Positions 1 to 9,474 of a stretch of DNA of 64,000 nucleotides are shown here, one piece after another. The position numbers and the translations under genes are program-made. Origin of the DNA: Phenylobacterium sp. (lineage in GTDB: Bacteria > Pseudomonadota > Alphaproteobacteria > Caulobacterales > Caulobacteraceae); the NCBI RefSeq assembly GCF_004297125.1, contig NZ_SCVD01000024.1, positions 62,001 to 126,000 of the forward strand, in the 5' to 3' direction. The notes under the pieces are model-generated. The model worked only from the letters and a program-made list of their open reading frames with translations. It was not told where the DNA came from and did no database searches. Each line of letters opens with the position of its first letter. The first letter of the stretch is position 1.

Positions 1-688
1 CCTCGCGCCAGCCCCCACGGCCCACATATCCGCGCAGGAAGGTCGCGGCGCCCGCCAGCAGGCCCGAGGCGAGGTTCACCGGCCGGCCGGCGTCGGCCAG
101 ATCCTCGGCGGCGAGGGCGGTGAGACGATTCAGGCGCTCCAGCAGCCCGCCGACGTCGCGGCCCAGCGAACGGCGGATGGCGCCGGTTAGAGCGCCGCCG
201 GAGCGGCCGGCCATGACGGCCGGGGCGTTGAGGCGCCGCGGCTCCCAGGCCTTCAGGCCGCGCTTGTAGAGGCGCGGTTCGGCCCGCGAGCTCAGTGCGC
301 CGGCCCAGCCTTCGCGCACCAGCGTCTCGCCCACGTAGTTGTCGATGGGCAGTTCGTACCAGTCGCCGGCCGGACGCATCTGCAAGACGGCGCGGACTTC
401 CCAGGCGAGGGCGGCGTCCACCAGCTCGTCCGGGTCGATCTCGAGGATCCAATCGCCGGAGCAGGCCTCGACGCCCGCGGCCTTGCGCTGGCTTTCGAGC
501 GGAAAGATGCCGTCGATGACGATCGCGCCCTGCCGGCGCGCGACGTCCTGCGAGCGGTCCGTACAGCGGTCGGCGACCACCACGATCTCATCGCAGAAGG
601 AGAGTTTGCGCAGGCATTCCGAAAGCCTCGCATCCTGGTTCTGCACGCAGACGAGCGCAGATAACCTGACCACCCCGAACGCTCCCAT
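1..688 (-). CDS. Family 2 glycosyltransferase (C-terminus beyond window edge)
   Basis: Read on the minus strand from an ATG at 688, this frame stays open to the window edge (about 229 residues). It begins with the GT-A nucleotide-sugar fold pattern: LSALVCVQNQDARL strand-loop, DEIVVVADRCTDRS, then the DxD-type motif EIDPDE near residue 88. A later stretch containing EPRLYKRG resembles the WaaE/KdtX group of GT2 enzymes, which add sugars to lipopolysaccharide core or envelope glycans. The acceptor cannot be told from sequence. It is transcribed away from the TonB-receptor operon, with only about 70 bp between them. The family call is firm; the specific substrate is unknown. Confidence 0.8.
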   Translation of the reverse strand, partial: MGAFGVVRLSALVCVQNQDARLSECLRKLSFCDEIVVVADRCTDRSQDVARRQGAIVIDGIFPLESQRKAAGVEACSGDWILEIDPDELVDAALAWEVRAVLQMRPAGDWYELPIDNYVGETLVREGWAGALSSRAEPRLYKRGLKAWEPRRLNAPAVMAGRSGGALTGAIRRSLGRDVGGLLERLNRLTALAAEDLADAGRPVNLASGLLAGAATFLRGYVGRGGWRE

Positions 689-759
689 CCCGACGACCCC
701 GTTACGAGATAAGACGCCGCCCGAAGCTTTTGCCCCCCAGGCCAAGCTTTACAATTTGT

Positions 760-3219
760 TCAGAATGCGGCGCCGAGTCGCAGGCCGAAGGTGCGGGGAC
801 GCTGCGGGGTGACCTGACGGACCCGGCCGAAGCTGAAGGGGTTACCATAGGCGAAGGTGTCGCCTTCGTAGTTGAGCGGGTTGGTAACGAAGGCCGTCAA
901 TCGCCAGTGGTCGCTGGCGATTTCGGCTGAAAGCTTGGCGCGCAGGTAGTCGTCGGTCTGGGAGCGCACGGTGGCGTCAAAGCTCAGGTCGGCCTTGCCG
1001 ACATAGCTGGTCTCGCCGACCAGGCGCAGGTTCAGGTCTTCGCTCAGCGGACGCTCGTAGACGGCCAACAGCCCGCCGGAAACCCTGGGCACGCCCGGCA
1101 GGTCGCCGGTGACGTTCTGGTTGAAGGCGATATTGGGATTCTTGATCCGGCTGTCCGAAATCAGCCCGTTGGCCTGTAGCGACAGGCCGAAGGGGAAATC
1201 GTAGCTCATCTCGACTTCGAGCCCGACGATGCGGGCGTCCCCCACATTACCGGTGAAGGCGATACCGGAGGGGCGGTACTGGTCCGTCTGAATGTTCGCC
1301 CAGTCGTCGTAGTAGGCGGCGGCCCGCACCGCCAGCCGACCGTCGAGGCGACGGAACTTGGCCCCGACTTCGTAGTTGCGCAGCCGGTCGGGCGCAAAGG
1401 TGGTTCGGGCCACGCCGACCGCGTAGAAGCCGCCTGAGTTGAACCCGCCGGGGCGATATCCCTCGGTGATCAGGCCGTAAATAAGGTCGCCATTCGAGAA
1501 CTCCCGCTGCAGGGAGATCTTAGGGGAGAAGCCGTCGAAGGTGCGGGCGGCGTCGAAGGCGCGGGTGTCGTAGGGCGGGATGACGGAAATATCGGCGGTG
1601 GTGTGGACACGTGTCCGGAAGAGTCGCCCTCCCAGGGTCGCGGTCCACCCGTCACCGAGGACATAGGCCACCTCGCCATAGAGCGCGGACTCGCTCAGGC
1701 GATCCTTGCGATTCTCGGTGTAGACCGTCTCCACCATCGGCCCGGCGCGCGAGGCGGACGCCATGGTCACGAAGCCGAGTTCCGAGGGCGCCCGCTCGAC
1801 CGTGCGGGCGGCGTAAATCCCGACGAGCCAGTTGAGACGCCCGGTCCCCGGCGAGCGGACGACAAGGTCCTGCACGACCATGTTGGAACGGGTCGCCTCG
1901 ACAAAGACGCCGAGGTCGGCTTCGCTTGTGGGGAACACGTCGTCCAGGCTTCTCGAGGCGTCGAACTGGCTGGAGAAGACATGATGCACATAGCTTAGCG
2001 ACGAGGTGAGGGTGCCCCAGGCGAGGTCGCCGTGCAGCGTGACGCCGGCGGAGTAGAAGTCATTGTTGTGAGCCTCGCGCACCCGGTTGCGGCGTTCGCC
2101 CGGCGCGCCGACCTCATCGCCGTCTTCAAGGGCCAGGCTCATCCCGCCGGAGAGCGGGCTAGAGCCTGTGGCGACCGTGACGTACTGAGTGTCGTTCGAG
2201 CGGAGGTGCTGGGTGGCGGCCAGGGCGTCCAGCCGCCAATTGTCGTCGATCCGCACCCGTAGGGCGACCCGGCCTCCATCGCGCCGGGTCTGATCGACGT
2301 TGGGGATGCGCAGGTTCACGTCGTCCAGATAGCCGCCCTGGACTTCCTCGTAGGCTGCCAGGCGGATCGCGATGCGATCCTTGATTATGGGCAGGCTCGC
2401 GTGGCCCTCGATCTCGTGGCTACTGTCGCCGCCCTTGGTCCAGGCGAGACCTCCGGAAATTCCGAATGTGGCGTGCTCCAGATCGGGCTTGCTGGTGACG
2501 ATCCGGTAGATGCCGGCCAGCGAGCCGGCCCCATAGAGCGCGCCCTGGGGGCCGCGCACCACTTCGACCCGGTCGACGTCGACCAGGCGCAGGTCGGGGT
2601 CGGGGGCGTTGTAGTTGATCGGGGCGTCGTCGAGGTAGGTCGCCACCGTCGAGCGCGTTCGGCCGGTGAACGCGCCGTCCGACAGGCCACGGATCAACAG
2701 CTTGTCGCGGCCCGGCCCGAGGTTGGTGGTAAGCACCCCGGCGAGCTGGCCCACGGTCTGACCGACATCGGCGGCGCGCGTGGCGGCGATCTGCTCGCGG
2801 GAGATGGCGCTGACGCCGGCGGGGAGCTGCGCCAGGGCCGCGGGACGCTTGGTCGCGGTGACCACGACCTCCGAGACCAGCGCCGGCGCCCGCGGCGCGT
2901 CGCGCACGGACGCCGGCTCCTGGGCGGGCGCGCTGGGCAGGATCCGCACGGTGCGCGGGTCGATGATCGTATAGCGGCAGGGGGCGCTGGCCAGGAGGCG
3001 GTCGAGCGCCTCGCGGATGCTGTGGCGGCCGGACAGCTCGGCGCGGCCGCCTGCGCCGCAGCTGGCGGTGCCGAGGACGGAGATGTTGGCCTGCAGGCCC
3101 AGGTCGATCAGCGCATCGGCATAGGGCCGCGGCGGAATGCTGAAGCGCAGGCGCGCGTCGGCGGCCTCAGCGCGCCCCGCCAGACAGGCGAGGGCGGCGC
3201 CGCCCAGCATCGCACGCAT
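760..3219 (-). CDS. TonB-dependent receptor with N-terminal STN signalling domain (FecA type)
   Basis: 819 residues with a short signal peptide ending around AGRAEA. Residues about 20-95 form an STN (secretin/TonB N-terminal) domain, which in FecA-type receptors touches the anti-sigma factor FecR. The plug follows (about 120-240), with LLIRGLSDGAF and VEVVRGPQGALYGAGSLAG, then a beta-barrel ending in the aromatic C-terminal residue of outer-membrane proteins (LGAAF). Two genes upstream on the same strand encode FecR and a FecI-type sigma factor, so this is a complete trans-envelope signalling set in which ligand binding should induce the receptor gene itself. The ligand, probably a siderophore or other iron chelate, is inferred from family only. 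Confidence 0.92.
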   Translation of the reverse strand: MRAMLGGAALACLAGRAEAADARLRFSIPPRPYADALIDLGLQANISVLGTASCGAGGRAELSGRHSIREALDRLLASAPCRYTIIDPRTVRILPSAPAQEPASVRDAPRAPALVSEVVVTATKRPAALAQLPAGVSAISREQIAATRAADVGQTVGQLAGVLTTNLGPGRDKLLIRGLSDGAFTGRTRSTVATYLDDAPINYNAPDPDLRLVDVDRVEVVRGPQGALYGAGSLAGIYRIVTSKPDLEHATFGISGGLAWTKGGDSSHEIEGHASLPIIKDRIAIRLAAYEEVQGGYLDDVNLRIPNVDQTRRDGGRVALRVRIDDNWRLDALAATQHLRSNDTQYVTVATGSSPLSGGMSLALEDGDEVGAPGERRNRVREAHNNDFYSAGVTLHGDLAWGTLTSSLSYVHHVFSSQFDASRSLDDVFPTSEADLGVFVEATRSNMVVQDLVVRSPGTGRLNWLVGIYAARTVERAPSELGFVTMASASRAGPMVETVYTENRKDRLSESALYGEVAYVLGDGWTATLGGRLFRTRVHTTADISVIPPYDTRAFDAARTFDGFSPKISLQREFSNGDLIYGLITEGYRPGGFNSGGFYAVGVARTTFAPDRLRNYEVGAKFRRLDGRLAVRAAAYYDDWANIQTDQYRPSGIAFTGNVGDARIVGLEVEMSYDFPFGLSLQANGLISDSRIKNPNIAFNQNVTGDLPGVPRVSGGLLAVYERPLSEDLNLRLVGETSYVGKADLSFDATVRSQTDDYLRAKLSAEIASDHWRLTAFVTNPLNYEGDTFAYGNPFSFGRVRQVTPQRPRTFGLRLGAAF

Positions 3220-3255
3220 AGACAGGCCGCGCCTGTTTATGGCTCCACATCCCCA

Positions 3256-4236
3256 TTATCGGCCCGCCGCAGGATTGCGCCGCAGGACCACGCCCGGGCC
3301 GGAACGTACAGCGGTAATGGGAACCAGCAAGGCCAGGCGGCGGATTACCGCAGCCTGATCGTCGAGAACCAGGACGCCGGAGATGGGCATCGCCGCCAAT
3401 TCCGGGTCTTCGATGCGGATCGGTGTTGCAAACTGCTGGTTGAGGTCGTCCACGACCTCGCTCAAAGGCTGTTGGCGATAGACCAGGCGGCCGGAGCGCC
3501 AGCCCAGCACTTCCGCGGGCTCGGCCGCAGCGATCCGGGTCACGGCCGCGCCGTCCACATGCTCGAGCCGCTGGCCGGGATGAAGGCGGTAGGCCTTGCC
3601 GGCCGCGCCATCGGCAGGCCGGACTTCGACGGCGCCGCGCGCCACCGTGACCGAGAGCTTGCCGCCCAGCCGGCGGACGTCGAACTGCGTGCCCACGACG
3701 CGGACCGTGCGATCGCCGGCGTCCACGAGGAACGGGCGACGAACGTCATGGGCCACGTCGAACACCGCCTGGCCCTCGGCGAGGGACACGTGGCGGCTGT
3801 CGCTGCCGAGCCTGACCGTCAGGCGGGTCCCGCCGTTGAGGTCGATGGTGGAGCCGTCGGCGAGCTGGACCGTCCGGCGCTGGCCCTTGGCGGTGACGTA
3901 GCTGTCGGACTCGGGCTGCGAGAATTGAGGTGCGATCACCACCGCCAGGGCCGCGGCGGCGGCCACGGCGCCGAAGCCCACGAAGGCGCGGCGGCCGACC
4001 GCTGGCCTGGCGCGGCGCTCGGACAGGTTGCGCGCCACCTCTTCGCCGGCAGCCGCATAGGCGTGGGAGACCGCGAGCGCGTCGTCGAAGGCCCGCGCAT
4101 TCCCGGGCGTGGCCGACAACCAGGCGTCGAACGCCACCGCCTCGGCGTCGCTCAGGTCCCCGGCCTCGACGCGCACGACCCATGCCGCGGCGTCTTCACG
4201 CCGTGCATCGTCGCCATATCGCCAAGCGTTGCTCAT
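3256..4236 (-). CDS. FecR-family anti-sigma / signal transducer
   Basis: About 326 residues. Residues 10-55 are the cytoplasmic DUF4880-type helix (AAWVVRVEAGDLSDAEAVAF), followed by one membrane span near 95-115 (GFGAVAAAAALAVVIAP). Next is the periplasmic FecR domain (TVQLADGSTIDLNGGT ... VVGTQFDVRR) and a C-terminal STN-like segment. FecR relays receptor occupancy to the sigma factor encoded just upstream. I chose the ATG at 4236 because GGAAG lies 5 nt upstream and the product then begins MSNAWRYGDD. A TTG at 4344 would overlap the sigma gene and add a featureless 36-residue extension. The gene sits between the fecI-like and receptor genes on the same strand. Confidence 0.9.
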   Translation of the reverse strand: MSNAWRYGDDARREDAAAWVVRVEAGDLSDAEAVAFDAWLSATPGNARAFDDALAVSHAYAAAGEEVARNLSERRARPAVGRRAFVGFGAVAAAAALAVVIAPQFSQPESDSYVTAKGQRRTVQLADGSTIDLNGGTRLTVRLGSDSRHVSLAEGQAVFDVAHDVRRPFLVDAGDRTVRVVGTQFDVRRLGGKLSVTVARGAVEVRPADGAAGKAYRLHPGQRLEHVDGAAVTRIAAAEPAEVLGWRSGRLVYRQQPLSEVVDDLNQQFATPIRIEDPELAAMPISGVLVLDDQAAVIRRLALLVPITAVRSGPGVVLRRNPAAGR

Positions 4237-4333
4237 GAGCCCTTCCACGGCCACCGCGTGCGGCGGCCCGTCGCTGGAATAGACGCCGCCGCCCGGCGCC
4301 GCCCCCCAGTTGCTCGATGCAATTTCCGGTAGA

Positions 4334-4885
4334 TCATCGGCCAAGCTTCGCGGTCAGGGCCTTGAGGGCGGCCGATACATGTTTCTCGACCGATTTCACG
4401 GATATGCCCATGACCCGCGCGGTCTCGGCGTGGCTGCGGCCTTCCAGCTTGTGCAGGCGGAAAGCGCGCTGCATCTGCGGCGGCAGTCCGGCCGCCGCCT
4501 CGACGAGTTGGCGCAGCCGCTGGCGGGAGGCCACCGCCTCGTCGGCGGGGATTTCCTCGGCCACGTCCTCGCCGCCCATCGAAGCGTGGGCGACACGCCG
4601 CCAGGCGGCGTCGCGGGCGGTGGCGCGGGCCTCGCCGCGGGCGCGGTCCAGCATGACGTTCGTGGCGATGCGATAGATCAGGGCGACCGGATTCTCCGCC
4701 GTGACGGCCGGATACCGCGTGGCCAGCTTGACGTACAGCTCCTGGGCAAGGTCCTCGGCGACGAGACGCGAGCCCGAGCGGGCCGCGAAGAAGCGGACCA
4801 GGTTGGCCCGGCGTTCCAGATAGATCTCCAGCAGCGGATCGGTTGGCCCGGCGGCGGGCGTTTCGGGGTCGGTCACGACGGTCAC
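4334..4885 (-). CDS. ECF RNA polymerase sigma factor, FecI type
   Basis: Region 2 is visible as ARSGSRLVAEDLAQELYVKL with the DxxQEL signature, and region 2.4 as NPVALIYRIATNVMLDRAR. Region 4 follows as LPPQMQRAFRLHKLEG and the helix-turn-helix HAETARVMGISVKSVEKHV. It should direct RNA polymerase to the TonB-receptor promoter when freed by FecR. The start is uncertain: GTG at 4885 gives a family-typical 183 residues, while an ATG at 4987 is also open but adds a proline/arginine-rich tail. Its end overlaps the possible TTG start of the FecR frame, indicating one operon. Confidence 0.88.
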   Translation of the reverse strand: MTVVTDPETPAAGPTDPLLEIYLERRANLVRFFAARSGSRLVAEDLAQELYVKLATRYPAVTAENPVALIYRIATNVMLDRARGEARATARDAAWRRVAHASMGGEDVAEEIPADEAVASRQRLRQLVEAAAGLPPQMQRAFRLHKLEGRSHAETARVMGISVKSVEKHVSAALKALTAKLGR

Positions 4886-5116
4886 GCCGGCAGCCTGCGG
4901 CGTCCGGCCCCCGGGCCGGGCGAGAAGGTCGGGCTCGGGCGGGGCTGATCCATGGACGCCGGAACGGTGGAACCTAGCAGAAGACATGCCTCATTCCGGA
5001 GCCCGCGCCAACTTCGCTGCGCGGCCGGCCGGGGGGCGGGGCGCTTCGGCGGCGTCTTGGCTTCGATGCCATGGTTGACGGCGCCTCGCGGCAGCCGTCC
5101 TGGGGGTGGTGTCACG

Positions 5117-5148
5117 ACGTGCGGGTCGCGGGGGAGCGACCCGCACGT
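5117..5148. repeat. Perfect 12-bp inverted repeat with 8-nt loop
   Basis: ACGTGCGGGTCG at 5117-5128 is mirrored exactly by CGACCCGCACGT at 5137-5148. It lies in the 390-bp gap between the divergent sigma-factor and pckG genes. No T-run follows on either strand, so a Rho-independent terminator is unlikely. A protein-binding site or leader hairpin is as plausible. The rest of the gap up to 5311 holds nothing else I recognise. Confidence 0.5.
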
Positions 5149-5311
5149 TCTCCCGCCGATTCGTGACAGCCGGCGCCGCGCCTGGCGCCCGCCGCTGACT
5201 TATCCACAGGCGGCGTTGCGATCCCGCCAGCCAGATCGGTGCGATCACGCGAAGTCGAAGGCGACCGGGCTGGCCCAAGGTATGCAGACGGGTCTTCTCA
5301 TTCTATGAGAT

Positions 5312-5350
5312 TGCTCTCGGTGAGAGAGCAGTGCGCACAGTCCGCTGTGC
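5312..5350 (+). promoter_or_regulatory. Two leader hairpins ahead of pckG
   Basis: Two inverted repeats stand back to back: TGCTCTC (5312-5318) with GAGAGCA (5324-5330), and GCACAG (5335-5340) with CTGTGC (5345-5350). They end 28 nt before the pckG ATG and the ribosome-binding site CAAGGAG. Their position suits an operator or a structured 5' leader controlling gluconeogenesis. Which of these applies cannot be told from sequence. Confidence 0.45.
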
Positions 5351-5378
5351 CGAAATGGGGCCCAAGGAGTAGTCATCT

Positions 5379-7241
5379 ATGAGCCTGAAGACCGTGCCGG
5401 GGCTTGAGCCCGCGCCGACGAAACACGCCAGACTCGTGCAGTGGGTGCGTGAAATCGCCGACCTGGCCCAGCCTGACCGCGTCGTCTGGTGCGATGGATC
5501 GGACGCCGAATGGACCCGCCTGACGGGTGAGCTGGTGGCCAGCGGCACCCTGAAGGCGCTGAACCCCGACAAGCGGCCGAATTCGTTCCATGCGGCGTCC
5601 GACCCTCGCGACGTGGCCCGGGTCGAGAGCCGCACCTTCATCTGCTCGGAAAAGCCGGAGGACGCCGGCCCGACGAACAACTGGCTGGACCCCGCCGAGA
5701 TGCGCGCCGACCTGAAGGACCTCTTCAAGGGCGTGATGCGCGGCCGCACCATGTATGTCGTGCCGTTCTGCATGGGCCCCCTGGGCTCGAAGATCAGCCA
5801 GATCGGCGTCGAGATCACCGACAGCGCCTATGTGGCCGTGTCGATGAAGATCATGACCCGCATGGGCAAGGGCGCCCTCGACATGCTGGGCGACGACGGC
5901 TTCTTCGTGCCGGCGGTCCACTCGGTGGGCATGCCCTTGGTCGATGGCGTCAAGGACGTCGCCTGGCCCTGCAACGAGATCAAGTACATCGTCCATTTCC
6001 CCGAGACCCGGGAGATCTGGTCGTACGGCTCCGGTTACGGCGGTAACGCCCTGCTGGGCAAGAAGTGCTTCGCGCTGCGCATCGCCTCGGTCATGGCCCG
6101 CGACGAGGGCTGGTTCGCCGAGCATATGCTGATCCTGAAGCTGACCTCGCCCGAGGGCGAGGCCAAGTATGTGGCCGCGGCCTTCCCCAGCGCCTGCGGC
6201 AAGACCAACATGGCCATGCTGCAGCCGACGCTGCCCGGCTGGAAGGCCGAGACCATCGGCGATGACATCTGCTGGATGCGCTTCGGCGAGGATGGCCGGC
6301 TCTATGCCATCAACCCGGAAGCCGGTTTCTTCGGCGTGGCGCCGGGCACCGGCGTGGAAACCAACAAGAACGCCATCGACGCGCTCTGGGGCAATTCGAT
6401 CTTCACCAACGTCGCCCTGACCGACGATGGCGACGTCTGGTGGGAAGGCATGACGCCCGATGCGCCGGCGCACCTGATCGACTGGAAGGGCCGCGACTGG
6501 ACGCCGGACAGCGACGAACCCGCCGCGCACCCGAACGCCCGCTTCACGGTGCCCGCCGCGCAATGCCCGGTGGCCGCGCCCGAATGGGAGGACCCGGCCG
6601 GGGTGCCGATCTCGGCCATCCTGTTCGGCGGCCGGCGTGCCTCGGCGGTGCCATTGGTGACGGAAGCCCGCGACTGGCGGCACGGCGTCTTCATGGCCTC
6701 CAACGTGGCCTCTGAAGGCACCGCGGCGGCTGAGAACGCCATCGGCGAGCTGCGCCGCGACCCGTTCGCGATGCTGCCCTTCTGCGGCTACAACATGGGC
6801 GACTATTTCGGCCACTGGCTGAAAATGGGCGAGGCGCGCGACGCCGCAAAGCTGCCCCGCATCTACTTCGTGAACTGGTTCCGCAAGGACGAGCGCGGCA
6901 AGTTCGTCTGGCCGGGCTACGGCGAGAACAGCCGCGTCCTGAAGTGGATCTCCGAGCGCCTGGACGGCAAGGCCGAGGCCGTGGACACGCCGATTGGCCG
7001 GGTGCCTTCCAGCGCCAGCCTGGACACGTCGGGCCTGACCCTGACCGAAGCCCAGCTCAACCTGCTGCTGACCGTCGATCCCGCGATCTGGACCCAGGAG
7101 GCGGCCCTGATCCCGGCCTTCTACGAACGCTTTGGCGAGACCACGCCCAAGGCGCTGTGGGACGAGTACGAGGCTTTGGTGACGCGGCTGGAGGCGGCCA
7201 AGGACGAGATGGCCGACGAAAGGGTGGTGGCGGCGGAATAG
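5379..7241 (+). CDS. pckG: Phosphoenolpyruvate carboxykinase (GTP)
   Basis: 620 residues. The enzyme converts oxaloacetate to phosphoenolpyruvate and CO2 at the expense of GTP, the first committed step of gluconeogenesis. The GTP-class kinase-1a loop [13 protein letters not shown] is present (the ATP class has a different G-x4-GKT loop), as are the substrate-binding [15 protein letters not shown], the metal-binding region around GDDICWM and the guanine-pocket segment [14 protein letters not shown]. Length agrees with the roughly 600-residue GTP family rather than the 530-residue ATP family. The ATG at 5379 is preceded by AAGGAG. It is monocistronic, closed by a terminator at 7270-7297. Confidence 0.97.
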   Translation: MSLKTVPGLEPAPTKHARLVQWVREIADLAQPDRVVWCDGSDAEWTRLTGELVASGTLKALNPDKRPNSFHAASDPRDVARVESRTFICSEKPEDAGPTNNWLDPAEMRADLKDLFKGVMRGRTMYVVPFCMGPLGSKISQIGVEITDSAYVAVSMKIMTRMGKGALDMLGDDGFFVPAVHSVGMPLVDGVKDVAWPCNEIKYIVHFPETREIWSYGSGYGGNALLGKKCFALRIASVMARDEGWFAEHMLILKLTSPEGEAKYVAAAFPSACGKTNMAMLQPTLPGWKAETIGDDICWMRFGEDGRLYAINPEAGFFGVAPGTGVETNKNAIDALWGNSIFTNVALTDDGDVWWEGMTPDAPAHLIDWKGRDWTPDSDEPAAHPNARFTVPAAQCPVAAPEWEDPAGVPISAILFGGRRASAVPLVTEARDWRHGVFMASNVASEGTAAAENAIGELRRDPFAMLPFCGYNMGDYFGHWLKMGEARDAAKLPRIYFVNWFRKDERGKFVWPGYGENSRVLKWISERLDGKAEAVDTPIGRVPSSASLDTSGLTLTEAQLNLLLTVDPAIWTQEAALIPAFYERFGETTPKALWDEYEALVTRLEAAKDEMADERVVAAE

Positions 7242-7269
7242 CGCCGCCGCCCAACCGCTCGGAAAAGGC

Positions 7270-7297
7270 AAAGGGCCGCGGCGATCCCGCGGCCTTT
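7270..7297 (+). terminator. Rho-independent terminator after pckG
   Basis: GGCCGCGG pairs with CCGCGGCC across a short loop; flanking AAAG and CTTT extend the stem with one bulged G. It lies 29 nt after the pckG stop and before the convergent capD-like gene. Confidence 0.75.
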
Positions 7298-7315
7298 CTG
7301 CTGCCTGGGACTGGC

Positions 7316-9277
7316 TTAGCCGCCGGCGACGACCCGCAGGGCGGGCGCGGCGCCGGGCTTTTCGCCGCGGACCTGGGCGACGAGATCGAAGAGCGCGCGG
7401 CGGACGTCGTCGACGTCGCCGGTCGCGACTACGGCGGCGAGCGCCTCCAGATGGCCGGGCGTGACCCGCACCGCGGAGTTGGAGATCACTTCCAGCACCT
7501 TGGGCGCGGCGGGCAGGGACCGCTCGGTCTCGTCCAGCAGCGCCTCGGTGAGCTTCTCGCCGGGCCGCAGGCCGGTGATCTCGATCTCGATATCGCGGCG
7601 GCCGGAGAGTGCGATCATCTGGCGGGCAAGGTCCAGGATGCTGACCGGCTCGCCCATCTCGAGCAGGAACAGGCGGGAGTCGCGGCGGTCGTCCTCATGG
7701 CAGGCGGCGGTGGCGTGCAGCACGAGCTGGGCCGCCTCCGGGATGGTCATGAAGAAGCGCGTCATCTCCGGATGGGTGACGGTCACCGGCCCACCGCGTT
7801 CGATCTGCGACTTGAAGATCGGCACTACCGATCCCGACGAGCCCAGGACGTTGCCGAAGCGGACGGCAGAGAAGCGGGTGCCCTCGCCGGTGGTCTGCTG
7901 GGCCTGGACCACGGCCTCGGCCAGCCGCTTGGTGGCGCCCATGGCGTTCGTGGGATCGACCGCCTTGTCGGTGGAGATCAGCACCATCTGGCGGGCGCCG
8001 CTGGCCTTGGAGGCTTCGGCCACGTTCCAGGTGCCGATGACGTTGGTCAGGATCCCTTCCATCGGGTGACGCTCGACCATGGAGACGTGCTTGAGCGCCG
8101 CGGCGTGGAACACCAGGTCCGGCGCCTCCTGGCCGAAGACGGTCGCCGTGCGCTGGGCGTCGCGGACATCGCAGAGCACGGCCTTGACCGCGATGTGCGG
8201 GTAGGTCTCGCGCATTTCGCGCTCGATCTCGAAGAGCGCGGTCTCGGAGAAGTCGACCACGGTCAGTTGCGCGCAATTGAAGGCGGCGACCTGACGGCAG
8301 AGCTCGGAGCCGATGGAGCCGCCGGCGCCGGTGATCAGGACGCGCCGGCTCTTGATCAGGCCGCCGATGGCGCGACGGTCCAGCTCGATGGGCTCGCGGG
8401 CGAGCAGTTCCTCGATGTTGATGTCGCGCATCGGGAGCAGGGTCAGGCCGTCGTGCTGGCTGAGCTCGACGATGGAGGGCAGGCGCAGCAGGCGGATGCC
8501 GTCGGTCTTCAACCGGCCCAGCATGTCGGCCGTAAGCCCCTTCAGCTTGCCGGGCTCCTCCAGAAACAGGATCGCGCGCGGGTAGCGGTTCCAGCGGCGG
8601 AGATCGGCCAGCGCCTCGTCCAGCCGGTCGATCGCCTCGAGGATGCAGACCCCGCGCACCTGGGCGCCCACGTCGCGGCGGTCGGTTCCGATGATGCCCA
8701 CGGGCGTATAGGTGCGATCGTGGCTGCGGGCGACGTCGCGCAGATAGGTGTCGGCCAGCGACGGCGGACCGATCAGCAGCAGCGACGGGGACTGGGTCAG
8801 CCGGTCGGTGATGGTCTTGAGCGGCGAGAAACTCTCCAGCGCGTGCTCGTGCAGGGCGCGGCGCATGATCCGCACGCCCATGGCGGTGACCATCTGGAAC
8901 AGCGGCGCCATGACCAGGGTGGAGCGCGGCAGGCCTTCGGCGCGGTCGAGGACGAAGACCGCCAGCAGGAAGACCCCGACCGTCAGCAGGGCGCTGCGCG
9001 CCAGGACCAGGGCGTCGGGAATGGAAACGTACCGCCAGGGCGACAGCTCGCCCCGGAAGATCAGGCTGAAGGCGCCGGCGATGGCGGCGTAGAGGGCGGC
9101 GAGCTGGAAGAAGCTGAGGGCCCCGGCCTGGCCGAAGCCGAGTTCCGGCTGGGTGGGGGCCACGAAGAAGGCGATGGAAAACGCCAGCGCGGCAAGCAGG
9201 ATGTCGAAGACGACCGTCTGGGCCCGGACGGCCATCCGCTCCATGCGCCGCACTCCACTCACGTTGCGATTCCCCAA
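7316..9277 (-). CDS. Membrane-bound nucleotide-sugar 4,6-dehydratase/epimerase, CapD/FlaA1/WbpM family
   Basis: 653 residues. About four N-terminal membrane spans (30-130) precede a CoA-binding-like Rossmann segment (about 150-270) and then the SDR-type catalytic domain, starting with VLITGAGGSIGSEL near residue 320. The active-site region STDKAVDPTNAMGATKR shows the family pattern in which methionine replaces the usual SDR tyrosine before the lysine. Members make UDP-sugar precursors for capsule, O-antigen or glycan anchors, usually at the inner membrane. The TTG at 9277 gives the longest product; an ATG at 9244 would begin MERMAVRAQTV. It ends convergently with pckG. Confidence 0.9.
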   Translation of the reverse strand: MGNRNVSGVRRMERMAVRAQTVVFDILLAALAFSIAFFVAPTQPELGFGQAGALSFFQLAALYAAIAGAFSLIFRGELSPWRYVSIPDALVLARSALLTVGVFLLAVFVLDRAEGLPRSTLVMAPLFQMVTAMGVRIMRRALHEHALESFSPLKTITDRLTQSPSLLLIGPPSLADTYLRDVARSHDRTYTPVGIIGTDRRDVGAQVRGVCILEAIDRLDEALADLRRWNRYPRAILFLEEPGKLKGLTADMLGRLKTDGIRLLRLPSIVELSQHDGLTLLPMRDINIEELLAREPIELDRRAIGGLIKSRRVLITGAGGSIGSELCRQVAAFNCAQLTVVDFSETALFEIEREMRETYPHIAVKAVLCDVRDAQRTATVFGQEAPDLVFHAAALKHVSMVERHPMEGILTNVIGTWNVAEASKASGARQMVLISTDKAVDPTNAMGATKRLAEAVVQAQQTTGEGTRFSAVRFGNVLGSSGSVVPIFKSQIERGGPVTVTHPEMTRFFMTIPEAAQLVLHATAACHEDDRRDSRLFLLEMGEPVSILDLARQMIALSGRRDIEIEITGLRPGEKLTEALLDETERSLPAAPKVLEVISNSAVRVTPGHLEALAAVVATGDVDDVRRALFDLVAQVRGEKPGAAPALRVVAGG

Positions 9278-9413
9278 CCATAGGCCCGGTCGTGCGGGCG
9301 GCCAGTAAAACTTGGACTGGCGGAGTTTTTCCGCGATCGGCGCCCTGTACGCGTTGAACAGGCGTCCGGCGAGCGCGGCCGAACTTAGGTACAGGCGCCC
9401 TCGGGCGCAATGG

Positions 9414-9443
9414 AAAAGCCGCCGCGAGACCGCGACGGCTTCC
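9414..9443 (-). terminator. Terminator after the porin gene
   Basis: On the minus strand an 11-bp stem with one mismatch (AAGCCGTCGCG / CGCGGCGGCTT) is followed by TTTT. It lies about 30 nt beyond the stop of the porin gene transcribed leftwards. Confidence 0.65.
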
Positions 9444-9474
9444 CTACAACCGTAAAGCTAAGCTTTGGTTGCGA

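Noticed and set aside
2401..4332. A 643-codon plus-strand frame across the TonB-receptor and FecR genes
   Set aside because: It is the complementary shadow of two clear minus-strand genes; composition is repetitive G/A/R/D as in antisense frames of GC-rich DNA, and no domain is visible.
6944..9283. A 779-codon plus-strand frame from pckG through the CapD-like gene
   Set aside because: Crosses a terminator and lies antisense to a well-conserved dehydratase; low-complexity, no motif.
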